DNA of 64,000 nucleotides from Anaerolineales bacterium. GTDB taxonomy: Bacteria; Chloroflexota; Anaerolineae; Anaerolineales; Villigracilaceae. The translations under genes and the position numbers were made by a program. The DNA lies in NCBI GenBank assembly GCA_014860745.1, contig JACZJC010000027.1, forward strand, positions 1-64,000. Direction: 5' to 3'. This document shows, piece by piece, positions 26,119-35,434 of this stretch (position 1 is the stretch's first letter; each line of letters begins with the position of its first letter). Below the pieces are notes generated by a model. That model saw nothing but the letters and a program-made list of their open reading frames with translations, did no database searches and was not told the origin of the DNA.

Positions 26119-28086
26119 TTATTTATCAAAATGCAGGATGGCCAGGTTGCCTTCGAAGATGCTTGCGATCTGTTCCGGGATGTTCCCAAGGGTATCAACA
26201 ACACGTTTGCGGGAGCCGAAGCCGGGCAGGATAATAAAGTCGCTTACGGCTTCATGCTCAAGTCTCTCCGGCCTGAGTTGATCCTTGAGTACCTCGAGCT
26301 CAACAGGCTGATCTGCGCTGCAGGAAACAAGCAGGGCTTCGAGGGTTTGGATGTAGCTGGCGTCCGCGCGGATGAGAAGTGGAACATTCAATGCCTTGGC
26401 AAAGGCCAGGTTGGCTTCCAGCATGCGCCGCAAGGCGATCGGCGGGACGGATTTGGATGGAACGATAAAGATCACGCGCTGCATGCTGTTCAGGGGCAGG
26501 GGCAATTTTCCGGCCAGTACCGGGGTGTCTGATCCCCAAACGACTTCATCCAAAACTGAGCCAAGGATATTCTCACGGAAGGTACGCTTGCCGCGCCAGC
26601 CCATGACGATCAGCGATGCATTCTCTTCTTGCGCTGTGTGCAAAATTCCGTGGGCGTGAGTCAGTGCCATGCGGGGAATTAGTTCGATCTCCGTATCAGG
26701 ATCCTGCATTGCATCTTGAATGCGCCCCAACATTTCCTTATGCATCAAAAAACTATTTTCCCTGCCGGGGCCGGCATCCTTTGCCACACTGACAGCAAGT
26801 ACTTTGCCCTTCGAAGTACCTGCAAGCAGGCTGGCCAGCGAAACAAGTCCTTCGGATTGTTTTAGGTCGGATACCGGCACCAGCACCCTGCCAAATAGTG
26901 GAACTTGCTCTTCGTCCAAGGAGAGAGTTTTCAGGTCAGGAGCGAAGCGCTGGACGATTAAGGGGGACGTGATCGAGGTGAGGAGAATCATCAGGATGGC
27001 GGCATTGAAGAGTGTGGCGTCGAACAGCCCGGTTTCCAATCCGATTACAAGAGTGGGAATCGTCACGGCGGCTTGCGCATGGGAAAGTCCGTAAACCGTT
27101 AAAAATTCCGATCTGGTGTATTTGTAAATCTTTGCAGTGATCCAGGCTGCGATCAGTTTGGAAACATAGGCCACGACCGTCACACCCAACGCAACGATTA
27201 TGGTTTGGGGAGTCTTCAGGAAGGTCAATGGGTCGGTGATCAACCCGCTGTAGAGCAAAAACACCGGAATAAAAAATGATTCGCCAATGAAAAGCACATG
27301 CCCGGCAACCGGGCTATGCCGCGGCAGCATGGAGTTGACGGCAAGCCCGGCGAGAAACGCGCCGACCACTTCATGAACACCGATGAGCTCGGCTGTGAAT
27401 GCGGCAATGAATAGTGCAACGATGACGAATTGAAATTCGACCGCGCGGCTGTGAACTGTTTTAAAGATCAATTTTCCCACGCGCGGCAGTCCGAATATGA
27501 TCGCTGCCGTGAGCGCTGCGAGCATGGCCAACAGTTTGGCAAAGTAGAAAAAGTCGACGCCGCCCTTGTTGGCCCCCAGCACAACGGCGAGAACAATAAA
27601 TGCACCGATATCGGTCAGGACTGTTGCGCCAGTGGTGACGGCGATCGCTTCATTGCGCGTGACGCCGAATTTTGTGAGAATGGGAAATGCGATCAGGGTG
27701 TGAGAAGCAAAGGCCGAGCCCAGCAGGATCATCCCCAGCCAATCGAGGCCGAGAATGTAACCAAGGCCCATGCCCATTAATTGAGGAAAAATAAAAGTGA
27801 TGATGCCAAAAACCAGTGCGCGCGTGCGCACCTTCATAAACTGATTGATGTCCACTTCCAGACCGGCGCTGAACATAAGATATACAAGCCCGATGGTGGA
27901 AAGGAACTGGATGCGGTCCCCGTCTTCCAGCAGGCCAAATCCATGCGGGCCGATGAGCATGCCGCCAATGATGATACCGATGATACCCGGCAGTTTTAAC
28001 CGCTCTGAAAGCAGCGGAGTGATGAGAATGATCGCCATGACGATCAGGAAGAATCCGACTGGTTTTGCAAAAAGTTCGAGGAGCAT
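26119..28086 (-). CDS. CPA2-type cation/proton antiporter with universal-stress-like tail
   Basis: 655 residues. The first 390 hold about 12 membrane segments of the Na+/H+ exchanger (CPA2, KefB/NapA-like) fold; characteristic stretches are GLVYLMFSAGLEVD and ATVLTDIGAFIVL (the acidic ion-binding region). There is no TrkA-N domain. Instead the C-terminal 250 residues read as universal stress protein-type domains (VLVPVSDLKQSEGLVSLAS, then SLIVMGWRGKRTFRENILGSV). Such fusions occur in Chloroflexota and cyanobacteria and imply nucleotide or stress input. Probably the last gene of a minus-strand run starting at the aminotransferase. Confidence 0.88.
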   Translation of the reverse strand: MLLELFAKPVGFFLIVMAIILITPLLSERLKLPGIIGIIIGGMLIGPHGFGLLEDGDRIQFLSTIGLVYLMFSAGLEVDINQFMKVRTRALVFGIITFIFPQLMGMGLGYILGLDWLGMILLGSAFASHTLIAFPILTKFGVTRNEAIAVTTGATVLTDIGAFIVLAVVLGANKGGVDFFYFAKLLAMLAALTAAIIFGLPRVGKLIFKTVHSRAVEFQFVIVALFIAAFTAELIGVHEVVGAFLAGLAVNSMLPRHSPVAGHVLFIGESFFIPVFLLYSGLITDPLTFLKTPQTIIVALGVTVVAYVSKLIAAWITAKIYKYTRSEFLTVYGLSHAQAAVTIPTLVIGLETGLFDATLFNAAILMILLTSITSPLIVQRFAPDLKTLSLDEEQVPLFGRVLVPVSDLKQSEGLVSLASLLAGTSKGKVLAVSVAKDAGPGRENSFLMHKEMLGRIQDAMQDPDTEIELIPRMALTHAHGILHTAQEENASLIVMGWRGKRTFRENILGSVLDEVVWGSDTPVLAGKLPLPLNSMQRVIFIVPSKSVPPIALRRMLEANLAFAKALNVPLLIRADASYIQTLEALLVSCSADQPVELEVLKDQLRPERLEHEAVSDFIILPGFGSRKRVVDTLGNIPEQIASIFEGNLAILHFDK

Positions 28087-28111
28087 GAAAGACAGGCCTT
28101 CTACAAAGGGA

Positions 28112-28546
28112 TTATGCGGTGTTGTCGAACTTTTCCATCCAGCGCGCTGGATCGGAGAGTTCGGAAAAACCGAATTGACGGTACAGGCTGTGCGCGTCGC
28201 GGGTGAGCAGGCACCAGCGGCGAAATCCCTGCAATTCGGGATGAGACAGGATGCATTTCATCATCCATTTGCCAAGGGATTGCCCGCGGTAATCCTCATG
28301 GATGAAGACATCGCAGAGATATGCAAAGACAGCATGGTCGCTCACCACGCGCGCAAAACCGAATTGCCGTTTACCGTCGAAGACACCAAAATTCAACGAA
28401 TGCTTGATCGATATTTCGAACACACTCCGGGGACGGGTGTCTGCCCAATAGGCGCGGGAGAGGAAATCACAGACCACATCTATGTCGAGACGGGAAGGAT
28501 CGTCTGAAATCGTAAAATTGCCGCGGCTATATTCCATATTTTTCAC
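28112..28546 (-). CDS. GNAT-family N-acetyltransferase
   Basis: 144 residues, GNAT fold with an acetyl-CoA-binding motif around DVFIHEDYRGQSLGKWMMKCIL and a C-terminal strand (LYRQFGFSEL). Close in style to small single-domain GNATs such as the YjdJ/PhnO-like group. The GTG start at 28546 or the ATG at 28537 are both possible, differing by three residues. It lies eight bases after moeA, in the same direction. Substrate unknown. Confidence 0.85.
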   Translation of the reverse strand: MKNMEYSRGNFTISDDPSRLDIDVVCDFLSRAYWADTRPRSVFEISIKHSLNFGVFDGKRQFGFARVVSDHAVFAYLCDVFIHEDYRGQSLGKWMMKCILSHPELQGFRRWCLLTRDAHSLYRQFGFSELSDPARWMEKFDNTA

Positions 28547-28554
28547 CGATACAT

Positions 28555-29805
28555 TCAGAACAAATAAACTTCAACCATCTCCCCCGCACTTAACCCGGTA
28601 GCATCTGCCTGGATTTTCAACAAACCGTCTGCCGATGCAAGCGTAAAGATCAGGTTTGATTTTCCAAAAATGGGCTCTGCAGAAAATCCCTCAACCCGTC
28701 CTCCCCCGGAAGAAGAGGGCAGGAGGCGCACCGGCCACCAATCCTCTCGGCCGGCCTGGGACGGGAGATTCACCGATAGCCTTGCCTGTCTTATCGCTTT
28801 CGGTTTTGGTAAAGCCTCCAATAGTTTTTCGATGACCGGCGCAACGAACAAATATCCATTCACCAGAGCGCTGACCGGGTTGCCGGGCAGGCCGATGACT
28901 GCCTTGCCGTTGCACACGCCCAAAATCGTCGGTTTGCCGGGGCGCGTGTTAATGCCATGCACAAGCACGCCCGGCTCGCCCAATTGGCGGATGACTTCAG
29001 CGGTCATGTCTCTTGTGGATGCGGATGACCCGGCGGTGATGATGACAACGTCACATTCGAGCAACGCTTTTACCGCCGCATCTCTCAACGCCGGTAACTG
29101 GTCGGCGATGATCCCATATTTTTTAGCCGCACCTCCGCTTTTTTCGATCAATGCCGCGAGTGTGTACGAATTGATATCGCGGACCTGTCCCGGGCGCGGG
29201 TGTTGACTCGGTTCGATGACTTCATCTCCGGTTGAAATCAACCCCACCGTTACCAATCTGGCTACGCGCAAAGTTGTGATTCCCAACGCCATCAATCCGC
29301 CGATCTCAGCGGGGCGCAGGACCGTCCCTTTGGGAATGACCACCTGACCTTTCGCAACATCTTCGCCAATGCGAATGATATTTTCCCCTTCCGCGAGAGA
29401 TTTGAATATCTCGATTTCATTTCGTTGTGCGCTTTGTGTGTACTCCAGCATCACAACCGCATCCGCGCCTTTGGGGAGCATCCCGCCGGTGTGGATCAAT
29501 GCACATTGACCGGTATCGATCTCAAACGAAGGGGCATCCCCCATTGGCACTTCGCCAATCAGATTGAGATAAGCGGGCAGGGAATCTGATGCACCGAAGG
29601 TGTCTTTTGCACGGACGGCGTACCCGTCCACGGTGGTTCGCTGGAATTCAGGGAGCGGATGGGGAGCGGCGATATCCTCAGCAGTGACTCTGCCCAAAGC
29701 GGAATCAACTGCCAGTTGTTCTGGGTCAACCCTCCGCGGGGAAAGATGCGAAAAGAGTTTTTCACGCGCTTCGTCGGGCGGGAGAAGGGTCAGGAATTCA
29801 GGCAT
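28555..29805 (-). CDS. moeA: Molybdopterin molybdenumtransferase
   Basis: 416 residues, full-length MoeA. It inserts molybdenum into adenylylated molybdopterin, the last common step of cofactor synthesis. Family motifs seen: FQRTTVDGYAVRA (substrate binding), STGDEVIEP, ITAGSSASTRDMTAEVIRQLG (the MoCF-binding core) and VIGLPGNPVSALVNGYLF. The cofactor is needed by the formate dehydrogenase encoded 18 kb away. The gene lies between a UbiA-like gene and a GNAT gene; no strong ribosome site is visible before the ATG. Confidence 0.93.
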   Translation of the reverse strand: MPEFLTLLPPDEAREKLFSHLSPRRVDPEQLAVDSALGRVTAEDIAAPHPLPEFQRTTVDGYAVRAKDTFGASDSLPAYLNLIGEVPMGDAPSFEIDTGQCALIHTGGMLPKGADAVVMLEYTQSAQRNEIEIFKSLAEGENIIRIGEDVAKGQVVIPKGTVLRPAEIGGLMALGITTLRVARLVTVGLISTGDEVIEPSQHPRPGQVRDINSYTLAALIEKSGGAAKKYGIIADQLPALRDAAVKALLECDVVIITAGSSASTRDMTAEVIRQLGEPGVLVHGINTRPGKPTILGVCNGKAVIGLPGNPVSALVNGYLFVAPVIEKLLEALPKPKAIRQARLSVNLPSQAGREDWWPVRLLPSSSGGGRVEGFSAEPIFGKSNLIFTLASADGLLKIQADATGLSAGEMVEVYLF

Positions 29806-29822
29806 GTTTTTTTGTCAACGGT

Positions 29823-30686
29823 TTAGCGAAGCCAGAAGGTTAAGGTCAGGAAGTAAGTTGTTAATCCAAAGACGGCGAGGGCAGTGGAGGTGAGGAGTCT
29901 CCAGTTCGGCGGGCTGCCGTTGGCAATGGCGCGGATCTGGAAGATTTGAAAGATGGCAAAGGGCAGGGTGAGGAATGCCGGGGCAACGAGTTTGACGGAA
30001 TAACCGAAAAGCGGCACCAGGGCGAACATCAGGTAAGCAAAGGCGACGAGGCTGTGATGAAGTGGAACAGCGCGTTCCCAGGTTAAGAGGCGAAGAAGAG
30101 TCCCGCGCTCATATTTTTGATCATTTGAAAAGGTGACGAAGTTGGCAACGAGGAAATATACCAGCGCCAGAGCGGTGAGCGGAATCAGGAGAAGGGTCAG
30201 CAGGCGGGAGTTTTCCCCTGTTTGAAATAGATAACCAATGGATGGAATTACATAAGCGACATGCAAGGCAAGGGCAAGTTCACCGAAGCCACGATTAATG
30301 AGGCGAAAGGGAGGGATGGCGTATACGAGAATAAGAATGATCGAGGTGAGTAGAAAATAGAACGTCGGAAGGGTAAGGGCAAAGTTGAGGTGGGCAATGA
30401 AAGCAATGATCGCATCGGTGGCAAGCATGCCAATGGAAAGAATCATCATGTTGTTGCGGAGGGTCTCTTTTTGTTTGGGTGTCTCGCCTTCGATGAGCGG
30501 TTCATTATGCGGACGGAAAACCTCGCCCAGCAACGCCATGCCCGCCTGCGCCAGCAGAACACCGGCAAGGCCGAGGGCAAAGGTCACCGGCTGGAAGGGT
30601 CTGCCCAAATAGGCAGGGATGCTCGCGCCGAGGAGATAGGTCAGCGCGGCGAAGAGGAGGTGGAGAGGACGGGAGAATTTTAGCAA
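29823..30686 (-). CDS. UbiA-like prenyltransferase family membrane protein
   Basis: 287 residues with about eight or nine membrane segments. The layout, and NDQKYERGTLLRLLTWERA in the second half, resemble the second Asp motif and following helix of MenA/UbiA prenyltransferases. The first Asp motif (NDxxDxxxD), expected near residue 60, is not recognisable: the matching loop reads EVFRPHNEPLIEGETP. It may be a divergent or inactive member. The start is TTG 30686, one base after the aminotransferase stop, with GGAAA upstream; no better start exists. Confidence 0.6.
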   Translation of the reverse strand: MLKFSRPLHLLFAALTYLLGASIPAYLGRPFQPVTFALGLAGVLLAQAGMALLGEVFRPHNEPLIEGETPKQKETLRNNMMILSIGMLATDAIIAFIAHLNFALTLPTFYFLLTSIILILVYAIPPFRLINRGFGELALALHVAYVIPSIGYLFQTGENSRLLTLLLIPLTALALVYFLVANFVTFSNDQKYERGTLLRLLTWERAVPLHHSLVAFAYLMFALVPLFGYSVKLVAPAFLTLPFAIFQIFQIRAIANGSPPNWRLLTSTALAVFGLTTYFLTLTFWLR

Positions 30687-30687
30687 T

Positions 30688-31818
30688 TTACGATTTCCGA
30701 TTTACAAGCAGGGTATTTGAAAGATAAGCATCCAGCCGCTCTATTGCCTGCGGAAGATTTTTTCGTCCCAGCCCCAAACGGAAGTGGTTGTGGGCGTCGT
30801 CATAGACGGAACCGGGAAGCAGGAGCACGCCCGCTTTTTTGACGAGGTCATCACAGAAGGATTCGACGTCACCGCTTAAGAGTTTTGGGAAACCCATCGA
30901 ACCTGCCTTGGGACACTGCCATGAAAAAAGATGGGAATGACGCGTGAAGAGATCGTCAATGACTGCAAGATTGTGTTTGATGATTCCCAGGTTTCTCTCG
31001 GCAAGTTTTGCGCGGTGACGCATGGCCACTTCTGCGAGGAATTCACTGGGCGCTGAGTTGCAAATGGTGGTGTAGTCTTTGAGGGAGGCCATCTTTTCAT
31101 ACACGTCCCGATTTTTGGTGGCAATCCAGCCAATGCGCAACCCTGCAAGCCCATAGGTTTTGGAGGTGACTCCCAGTGAAATGGCATGATCACCACAATC
31201 CACTGCGGCGGGAAGGCGAAGGGACGGGTCATACTCAGATTCACGGTACACCTCGTCCGAAAACAGAAGCAAATTATTTTCCAGAGTGAAGCGATTGAGT
31301 CCTTCAAAATCTGCGCGGGACATGAGGTAGCCGGTCGGGTTGTGCGGTGTATTGACGATGACTGCCTTCGTGGATGGACTCAGGAGGCCGCGTAGTTCGT
31401 CCAAATCCAATGCCCAGCCGTTCTCCTCACGAGCGTGCCACAAACTGACGCTGCATCCGATTCCTCTTGCCGCTTCGCTGAGGGATTGGTAATGCGGCGA
31501 GTGGACGATGATGTGATCATTCTCTTTTAGAGCAGCCATCATAAAAAGATAAATGGCTTCACCCGCACCTGAAAATACCAGGATATCTTTCGGCTGCGCG
31601 GTGGCGTACATGCCCGCTATCTCTTTCCGCAAAGACGGGCTGCCAAGGGATTCTGTATACCCAAGCCATGTGTTTTGGAATTTGTCGGCTGCGCCTTTTT
31701 CGAAAGCCAATAAATCCGCGATGGACATGGCTTCACAGTCCGAGGAACAGAGGAGGAACTCGGTGTTGAATTCGTATTTGGCAAAGTAGCGTTCGAGTTT
31801 GAAGGGAGGGAGTTGCAT
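30688..31818 (-). CDS. PLP-dependent aminotransferase, class I/II
   Basis: 376 residues. The fold-type I pattern is clear: VFSGAGEAIYLFM, NTPHNPTGYL, DEVYRESEYD, and the Lys that binds pyridoxal phosphate in TSKTYGLAGLRIGW. It resembles the group with capreomycidine synthase and similar enzymes rather than classical AspC; the substrate is unknown. ATG 31818 (MQLPPFKLERYF) is preferred to an in-frame ATG at 31863, since the extra 15 residues overlap a hairpin repeat at the upstream edge. It heads a run of five minus-strand genes. Confidence 0.88.
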   Translation of the reverse strand: MQLPPFKLERYFAKYEFNTEFLLCSSDCEAMSIADLLAFEKGAADKFQNTWLGYTESLGSPSLRKEIAGMYATAQPKDILVFSGAGEAIYLFMMAALKENDHIIVHSPHYQSLSEAARGIGCSVSLWHAREENGWALDLDELRGLLSPSTKAVIVNTPHNPTGYLMSRADFEGLNRFTLENNLLLFSDEVYRESEYDPSLRLPAAVDCGDHAISLGVTSKTYGLAGLRIGWIATKNRDVYEKMASLKDYTTICNSAPSEFLAEVAMRHRAKLAERNLGIIKHNLAVIDDLFTRHSHLFSWQCPKAGSMGFPKLLSGDVESFCDDLVKKAGVLLLPGSVYDDAHNHFRLGLGRKNLPQAIERLDAYLSNTLLVNRKS

Positions 31819-31861
31819 TTCGGTTTCCAGTGAACGGTAATCAGTGAGTTGTTTTTCACGC

Positions 31862-31899
31862 ATTACGGATTGCGTAATACGTGATGCGTGATTCGTAAT
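31862..31899. repeat. ATTACGnATTGCG-type hairpin repeat
   Basis: ATTACGGATTGCGTAATACG and TGATTCGTAAT form overlapping dyads between two minus-strand genes. Confidence 0.55.
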
Positions 31900-31903
31900 T
31901 CTT

Positions 31904-32374
31904 CTACTTCAGTGCCCGTTTAACATCACGATAATGAATTTGATTATGAATGTACAACATCTTCACCATTTCGCGAATCACCGTTTCTCCCAAAAACGGA
32001 TGACGGCCTTTGATCTCGAGTTCTTCATCTTTCAAGCCAGCCACCCACTGTACGGACTCGGCGCGGATTTTTTTGTATTGCTCCAGCAATTCAAGAGGTG
32101 CGAGGTCTTTTGTTTTTTCCTGCTGCGCCGCATTATAACGGTCAATCGAAAAATCCTCTGCTGAGCCTTCGCCTGTGGCGCGGATGCGTTCGAAGAGTTT
32201 GACCAATCCCCGCTCGGAAGTAACGAAATGCGCCAAAACATTGCGGATGCTCCAGGTCGTTCCTTCGGTATAAACCTCGTTCTGCCATTGGTCGTCAGAT
32301 AATTCGGAAAAGAACGCCGCCACGCGCTCCCCTTCGGCTTTAAGTTTCTCCGCAAGTTCAGTAATTTCGGGCAT
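31904..32374 (-). CDS. DinB-like protein
   Basis: 156 residues. Four-helix DinB/YfiT-like fold: TTWSIRNVLAHFVTSERGL near the middle and MLYIHNQIHYRDVKRALK at the end give the usual pattern of His residues for a metal site. The second ATG (32374) is taken because AGGAG sits six bases before it, whereas it directly abuts the first ATG (32380). Such proteins include thiol-dependent metalloenzymes, but no reaction can be assigned. Confidence 0.8.
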   Translation of the reverse strand: MPEITELAEKLKAEGERVAAFFSELSDDQWQNEVYTEGTTWSIRNVLAHFVTSERGLVKLFERIRATGEGSAEDFSIDRYNAAQQEKTKDLAPLELLEQYKKIRAESVQWVAGLKDEELEIKGRHPFLGETVIREMVKMLYIHNQIHYRDVKRALK

Positions 32375-32454
32375 GGTCATCTCCTAAAGGTTTATTTATC
32401 GCAAACAACGTGAAGACCGTAAAGCTAATAAGAATTTTCCTGGCAGTTCAAAAT

Positions 32455-34083
32455 TCACGGTTCGGAAAAGCCTGCATAATTGATCGAGCGTTTGCCAGTC
32501 GTCGGGTAGAAATAATCTTGAAACTCTGAGATGCGTTCGACCAGGTTTGCGCTGTCTTCAAAATCGGGGCGGACGTAAAAGTAATGCGTATCGTAGGGGC
32601 TGTCGCCAAAGACCGCTGCAAGCACATAGCCGTTTTCTTCCGCATAGGTTTTCAACGTAATCGTCATGCTAAACCAGCGCTGGGCAAGGTTGGCTTCGGT
32701 CAACTTTGGCGGGACCAGCGGCGAATAGTAATCATGGAACATGATAATGTGCGGTTTGTACAGGTCAAGGTATTCCACTGTGATCGAGCCATTGTGTGCA
32801 ATAAACTGGTCGTTCAAACCCCAGGTGTCAATCGCGTCCCAACCCGAATAATACGGGATCAATCCCGCCTCGGTCGTCGCAATCACATAACCCTTGCCGC
32901 GATAATCCGCCAGCATTTGCGCCATCCCCAAACGACCATCGCGCTCATAGGGACGGTCACAGGATTGTTGATACAAGGCCAGGAAGCAATTTTGGAACCA
33001 GGAATAATAGACGAGACCCGCAAGCAATGCGACTCCCGCAACAAGGTATGCGCCTCTTTCTTTAACCGACAGTTGATTCAGCCAGTCGAATTTGATTCCA
33101 CTCGAAAGCGGAATCCACGACATGAGCGCGATGGGCACGACCGCATATTGGAAGCGCGCGCCATAGTTCATTTCATCGGAGATCATACCGAATGCAACGG
33201 TAAAACCCAGGACGGGAATGAGATACGCAATTGTAGTCTTTACCGTCTCCTTCGAGCGGAAGCCGAGGATGAAGGCAAAGACCATCGGCAGGCATAAACG
33301 CAGGGAATTCAACATGGAATGCTGGAAGGAATCCCACTTCCAACCTTCGTCGCCTTTTTTGTAAAACGGATTCGGTAATGGATAACCAAAATAATTCCAA
33401 CGCCAAAGGAAGTATGCGCCGCCGAGAATAAGGAAGACCGCGCCGAAGATGAAAATAATTGAAACCGAGTTCTTGAGCCCGCGCATGAAGATGACAGCAA
33501 GGAGCATCAAGGCAGCGAGGATGACTCCCTCGGGGCGGATCAATCCAGTGACGAGTCCGCTCAGGGCGAAGGCGAGGGAAAGCCAGAAGCGTGGATTCCC
33601 TTCCTTCATCAGAAGCAGGCCGAAGGTCCAGGTGGAGGCGGCGGCAAGGGCAAAGAACGGCGTCCCGAAGTAGGCGGATACGTAGGACAGGCCAGTTCCA
33701 ACGGCGAGATAAAGTCCGCTTAAAATAGAGAAGGGAATATTGCCATTGTGGATGCGCCGGTTAGTCCAATAAACCAACAATACAATGAGGAGATGAGAGG
33801 CAAATCCAATCCCGCGCACCGATTGGCCGACGGTGAAGCCAAGTTTGATGAGTGCGGCTGATGCGACCATGAAGAGAAAGTCGGTGGCACCGTCTACAGG
33901 TTTTTCGCCGATATTCCAGACAATGCCGTGTCCGCCCGCAAGGTGCTGGGCATAACGCATGAGCATGGCCGCATCTTCAAATGGCGGGATGGTGAAATCG
34001 ATGAATGTGAAAGCGTAATAGAGGGTGAAGAGCAGCAGGAGGAGAGAGACGAGGATATCGGGGAGGGTTTTTTTGGAGGTCAT
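32455..34083 (-). CDS. GT-C-type membrane glycosyltransferase-like protein
   Basis: 542 residues, about 10-11 membrane segments in the first two thirds and a soluble C-terminal domain (from about 390). The loop after the first membrane segment has FEDAAMLMRYAQHLAGGHG, with acidic residues placed as in GT-C enzymes, and YFGYPLPNPFYKK is a frequent motif of this group. These use polyprenyl-linked sugars. The acceptor is unknown. It is a single gene between a DinB-like and an SDR gene, on the same strand. Confidence 0.7.
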   Translation of the reverse strand: MTSKKTLPDILVSLLLLLFTLYYAFTFIDFTIPPFEDAAMLMRYAQHLAGGHGIVWNIGEKPVDGATDFLFMVASAALIKLGFTVGQSVRGIGFASHLLIVLLVYWTNRRIHNGNIPFSILSGLYLAVGTGLSYVSAYFGTPFFALAAASTWTFGLLLMKEGNPRFWLSLAFALSGLVTGLIRPEGVILAALMLLAVIFMRGLKNSVSIIFIFGAVFLILGGAYFLWRWNYFGYPLPNPFYKKGDEGWKWDSFQHSMLNSLRLCLPMVFAFILGFRSKETVKTTIAYLIPVLGFTVAFGMISDEMNYGARFQYAVVPIALMSWIPLSSGIKFDWLNQLSVKERGAYLVAGVALLAGLVYYSWFQNCFLALYQQSCDRPYERDGRLGMAQMLADYRGKGYVIATTEAGLIPYYSGWDAIDTWGLNDQFIAHNGSITVEYLDLYKPHIIMFHDYYSPLVPPKLTEANLAQRWFSMTITLKTYAEENGYVLAAVFGDSPYDTHYFYVRPDFEDSANLVERISEFQDYFYPTTGKRSINYAGFSEP

Positions 34084-34090
34084 GAGTGTG

Positions 34091-34165
34091 AGAAATAAGT
34101 AACGAGGAACGAGTAACGAGTTTTTAGCTCTTCCACGTTACTTATCCCTTATTACTCGTTACTTT
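34091..34165. repeat. GTAACGAG-type hairpin repeat
   Basis: AATAAGTAACGAGGAACGAG on the left and CGTTACTTATCCC plus ATTACTCGTTAC on the right. It fills the gap between the GT-C and SDR genes. Confidence 0.6.
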
Positions 34166-34899
34166 CATATCAGAGAATACCCACCATCTACAACGATGGT
34201 TTGGCCTGTAATATACTCGTTTTTGATGAGAAATTCGAGGGCGGATGTGACCTCATCCACGCGGGCGACGCGCTTGAGAGGAATGCGCTCGACAAGCTTA
34301 CTCCACTCTTCCTCCGTCATTACATCCGAGGGAAGCACCAGTCCCGGCGCAATGGCATTGACGCGGATCTTCGGCGCGAGAGCCCGGGCAAGCAACCTGG
34401 TCAGTGATTCCAAACCCGCCTTGCTGACAGTGTACGATGGGTAGCGGCTCCATGCTTTTTGCGCGCCAATATCGGTAATGTTGACGATCAACCCGCCGTC
34501 GGTCATTCGTTTGGCGGCTTGTTGAGCAACAAGAAACGGCGCGCGGAGGTTGAGGTCGAGCGCGGAATCCCAATCTACTAGTTCGAGATCGCGGGGGCTG
34601 CCAACGGGCATCACGGCTGCCGAATTTATAACAGCAGAGAGGGTGAAAGTAGAAGGAGGAAAGTAAGTGTCGAGTTTCTCAAATAGCTTTTGGATTTGAA
34701 CCGGGTCCATCAAGTCGGCCTGGAGAAGGAGGGCTTGCACTCCAAGAGATTCGATTTCGGTTTTGGTCTTTTGCGCTTCATCCACCGAGCCATGATAGTG
34801 CAGCGCAACGAAATAACCCATGCGGGCAAGGGAAAGGGCAAAGGCTTTGCCAAGGCGGTGAGCGGAACCAGTTACGAGGGCGAAGGAGGAATTAGGCAT
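34165..34899 (-). CDS. SDR-family reductase, pteridine reductase-like
   Basis: 244 residues. Rossmann motif TGSAHRLGKAFA, catalytic Tyr/Lys in YPSYTVSKAG, and INSAAVMP match classical short-chain reductases. The TGSAHRLG form, with Arg after the turn, is typical of pteridine reductases (PTR1/FolM-like) that use NADPH. ATG 34899 (MPNSSFALVTGS) gives the expected N-terminus; the extension to 34956 adds 19 residues unlike the family. A pteridine substrate would fit folate metabolism, but other substrates are possible. Confidence 0.85.
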   Translation of the reverse strand: MPNSSFALVTGSAHRLGKAFALSLARMGYFVALHYHGSVDEAQKTKTEIESLGVQALLLQADLMDPVQIQKLFEKLDTYFPPSTFTLSAVINSAAVMPVGSPRDLELVDWDSALDLNLRAPFLVAQQAAKRMTDGGLIVNITDIGAQKAWSRYPSYTVSKAGLESLTRLLARALAPKIRVNAIAPGLVLPSDVMTEEEWSKLVERIPLKRVARVDEVTSALEFLIKNEYITGQTIVVDGGYSLI

Positions 34900-34974
34900 G
34901 GGAAATCTTGAGGCAGGTATAATCTGCTTTTTGAATTTTAACTCATCGAAACCCATATTAGGAGTTATGATTTT

Positions 34975-35346
34975 ATGGCAGAAAACAAGAACTCTGGTCC
35001 GCGATTGAAATTATTGATAATTGGGCTTGCCGCTGTTCAATTACTCGACATCATCATCCATGCAGCAACTGACCAACTGGAGGTGCTCCGCGTTTCTTCA
35101 AACGCGGTGATCTTCATTTGGTTGGCGGTGGCTGCCCCAGGTAAACAAAAAACAAATCCCCTGTCAACAGCCGTCGGTTCGATTGGAATGTATCTCGTCC
35201 TTAACTTTATTTTCCTCGCCCGCGAGGGGGTGACGAATGCTGATCAGGGCGGGGAATTGAGAGGGATGCTTTTCGTTTTATTGTTCCTGACTTTGTCATT
35301 ATCCATAATCTTGACATATAATCTCAGAACCACCCTCGCAAAATAA
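34975..35346 (+). CDS. Small membrane protein of unknown function
   Basis: 123 residues with about four hydrophobic segments (about 12-30, 42-54, 65-82, 96-116) and a charged N-terminus. I do not recognise the family. AGGAG lies ten bases before the ATG, and a TATAAT at 34919-34924 may be its -10. Divergent from the SDR gene and followed by a strong terminator, so it is a single-gene unit. Confidence 0.75.
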   Translation: MAENKNSGPRLKLLIIGLAAVQLLDIIIHAATDQLEVLRVSSNAVIFIWLAVAAPGKQKTNPLSTAVGSIGMYLVLNFIFLAREGVTNADQGGELRGMLFVLLFLTLSLSIILTYNLRTTLAK

Positions 35347-35352
35347 TAGGAG

Positions 35353-35397
35353 AAACAAACTCATCCTTGTGAAATTAATTAAAGGATGAGTTTGTTT
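35353..35397. terminator. Bidirectional intrinsic terminator
   Basis: Perfect 16-bp stem (AAACAAACTCATCCTT and complement), 13-nt loop, A-rich left and T-rich right. It lies between the small membrane protein and convergent malQ. Confidence 0.92.
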
Positions 35398-35434
35398 AAT
35401 TCCATAAAATGGTGACTGGAATTTTTACGGGCTG

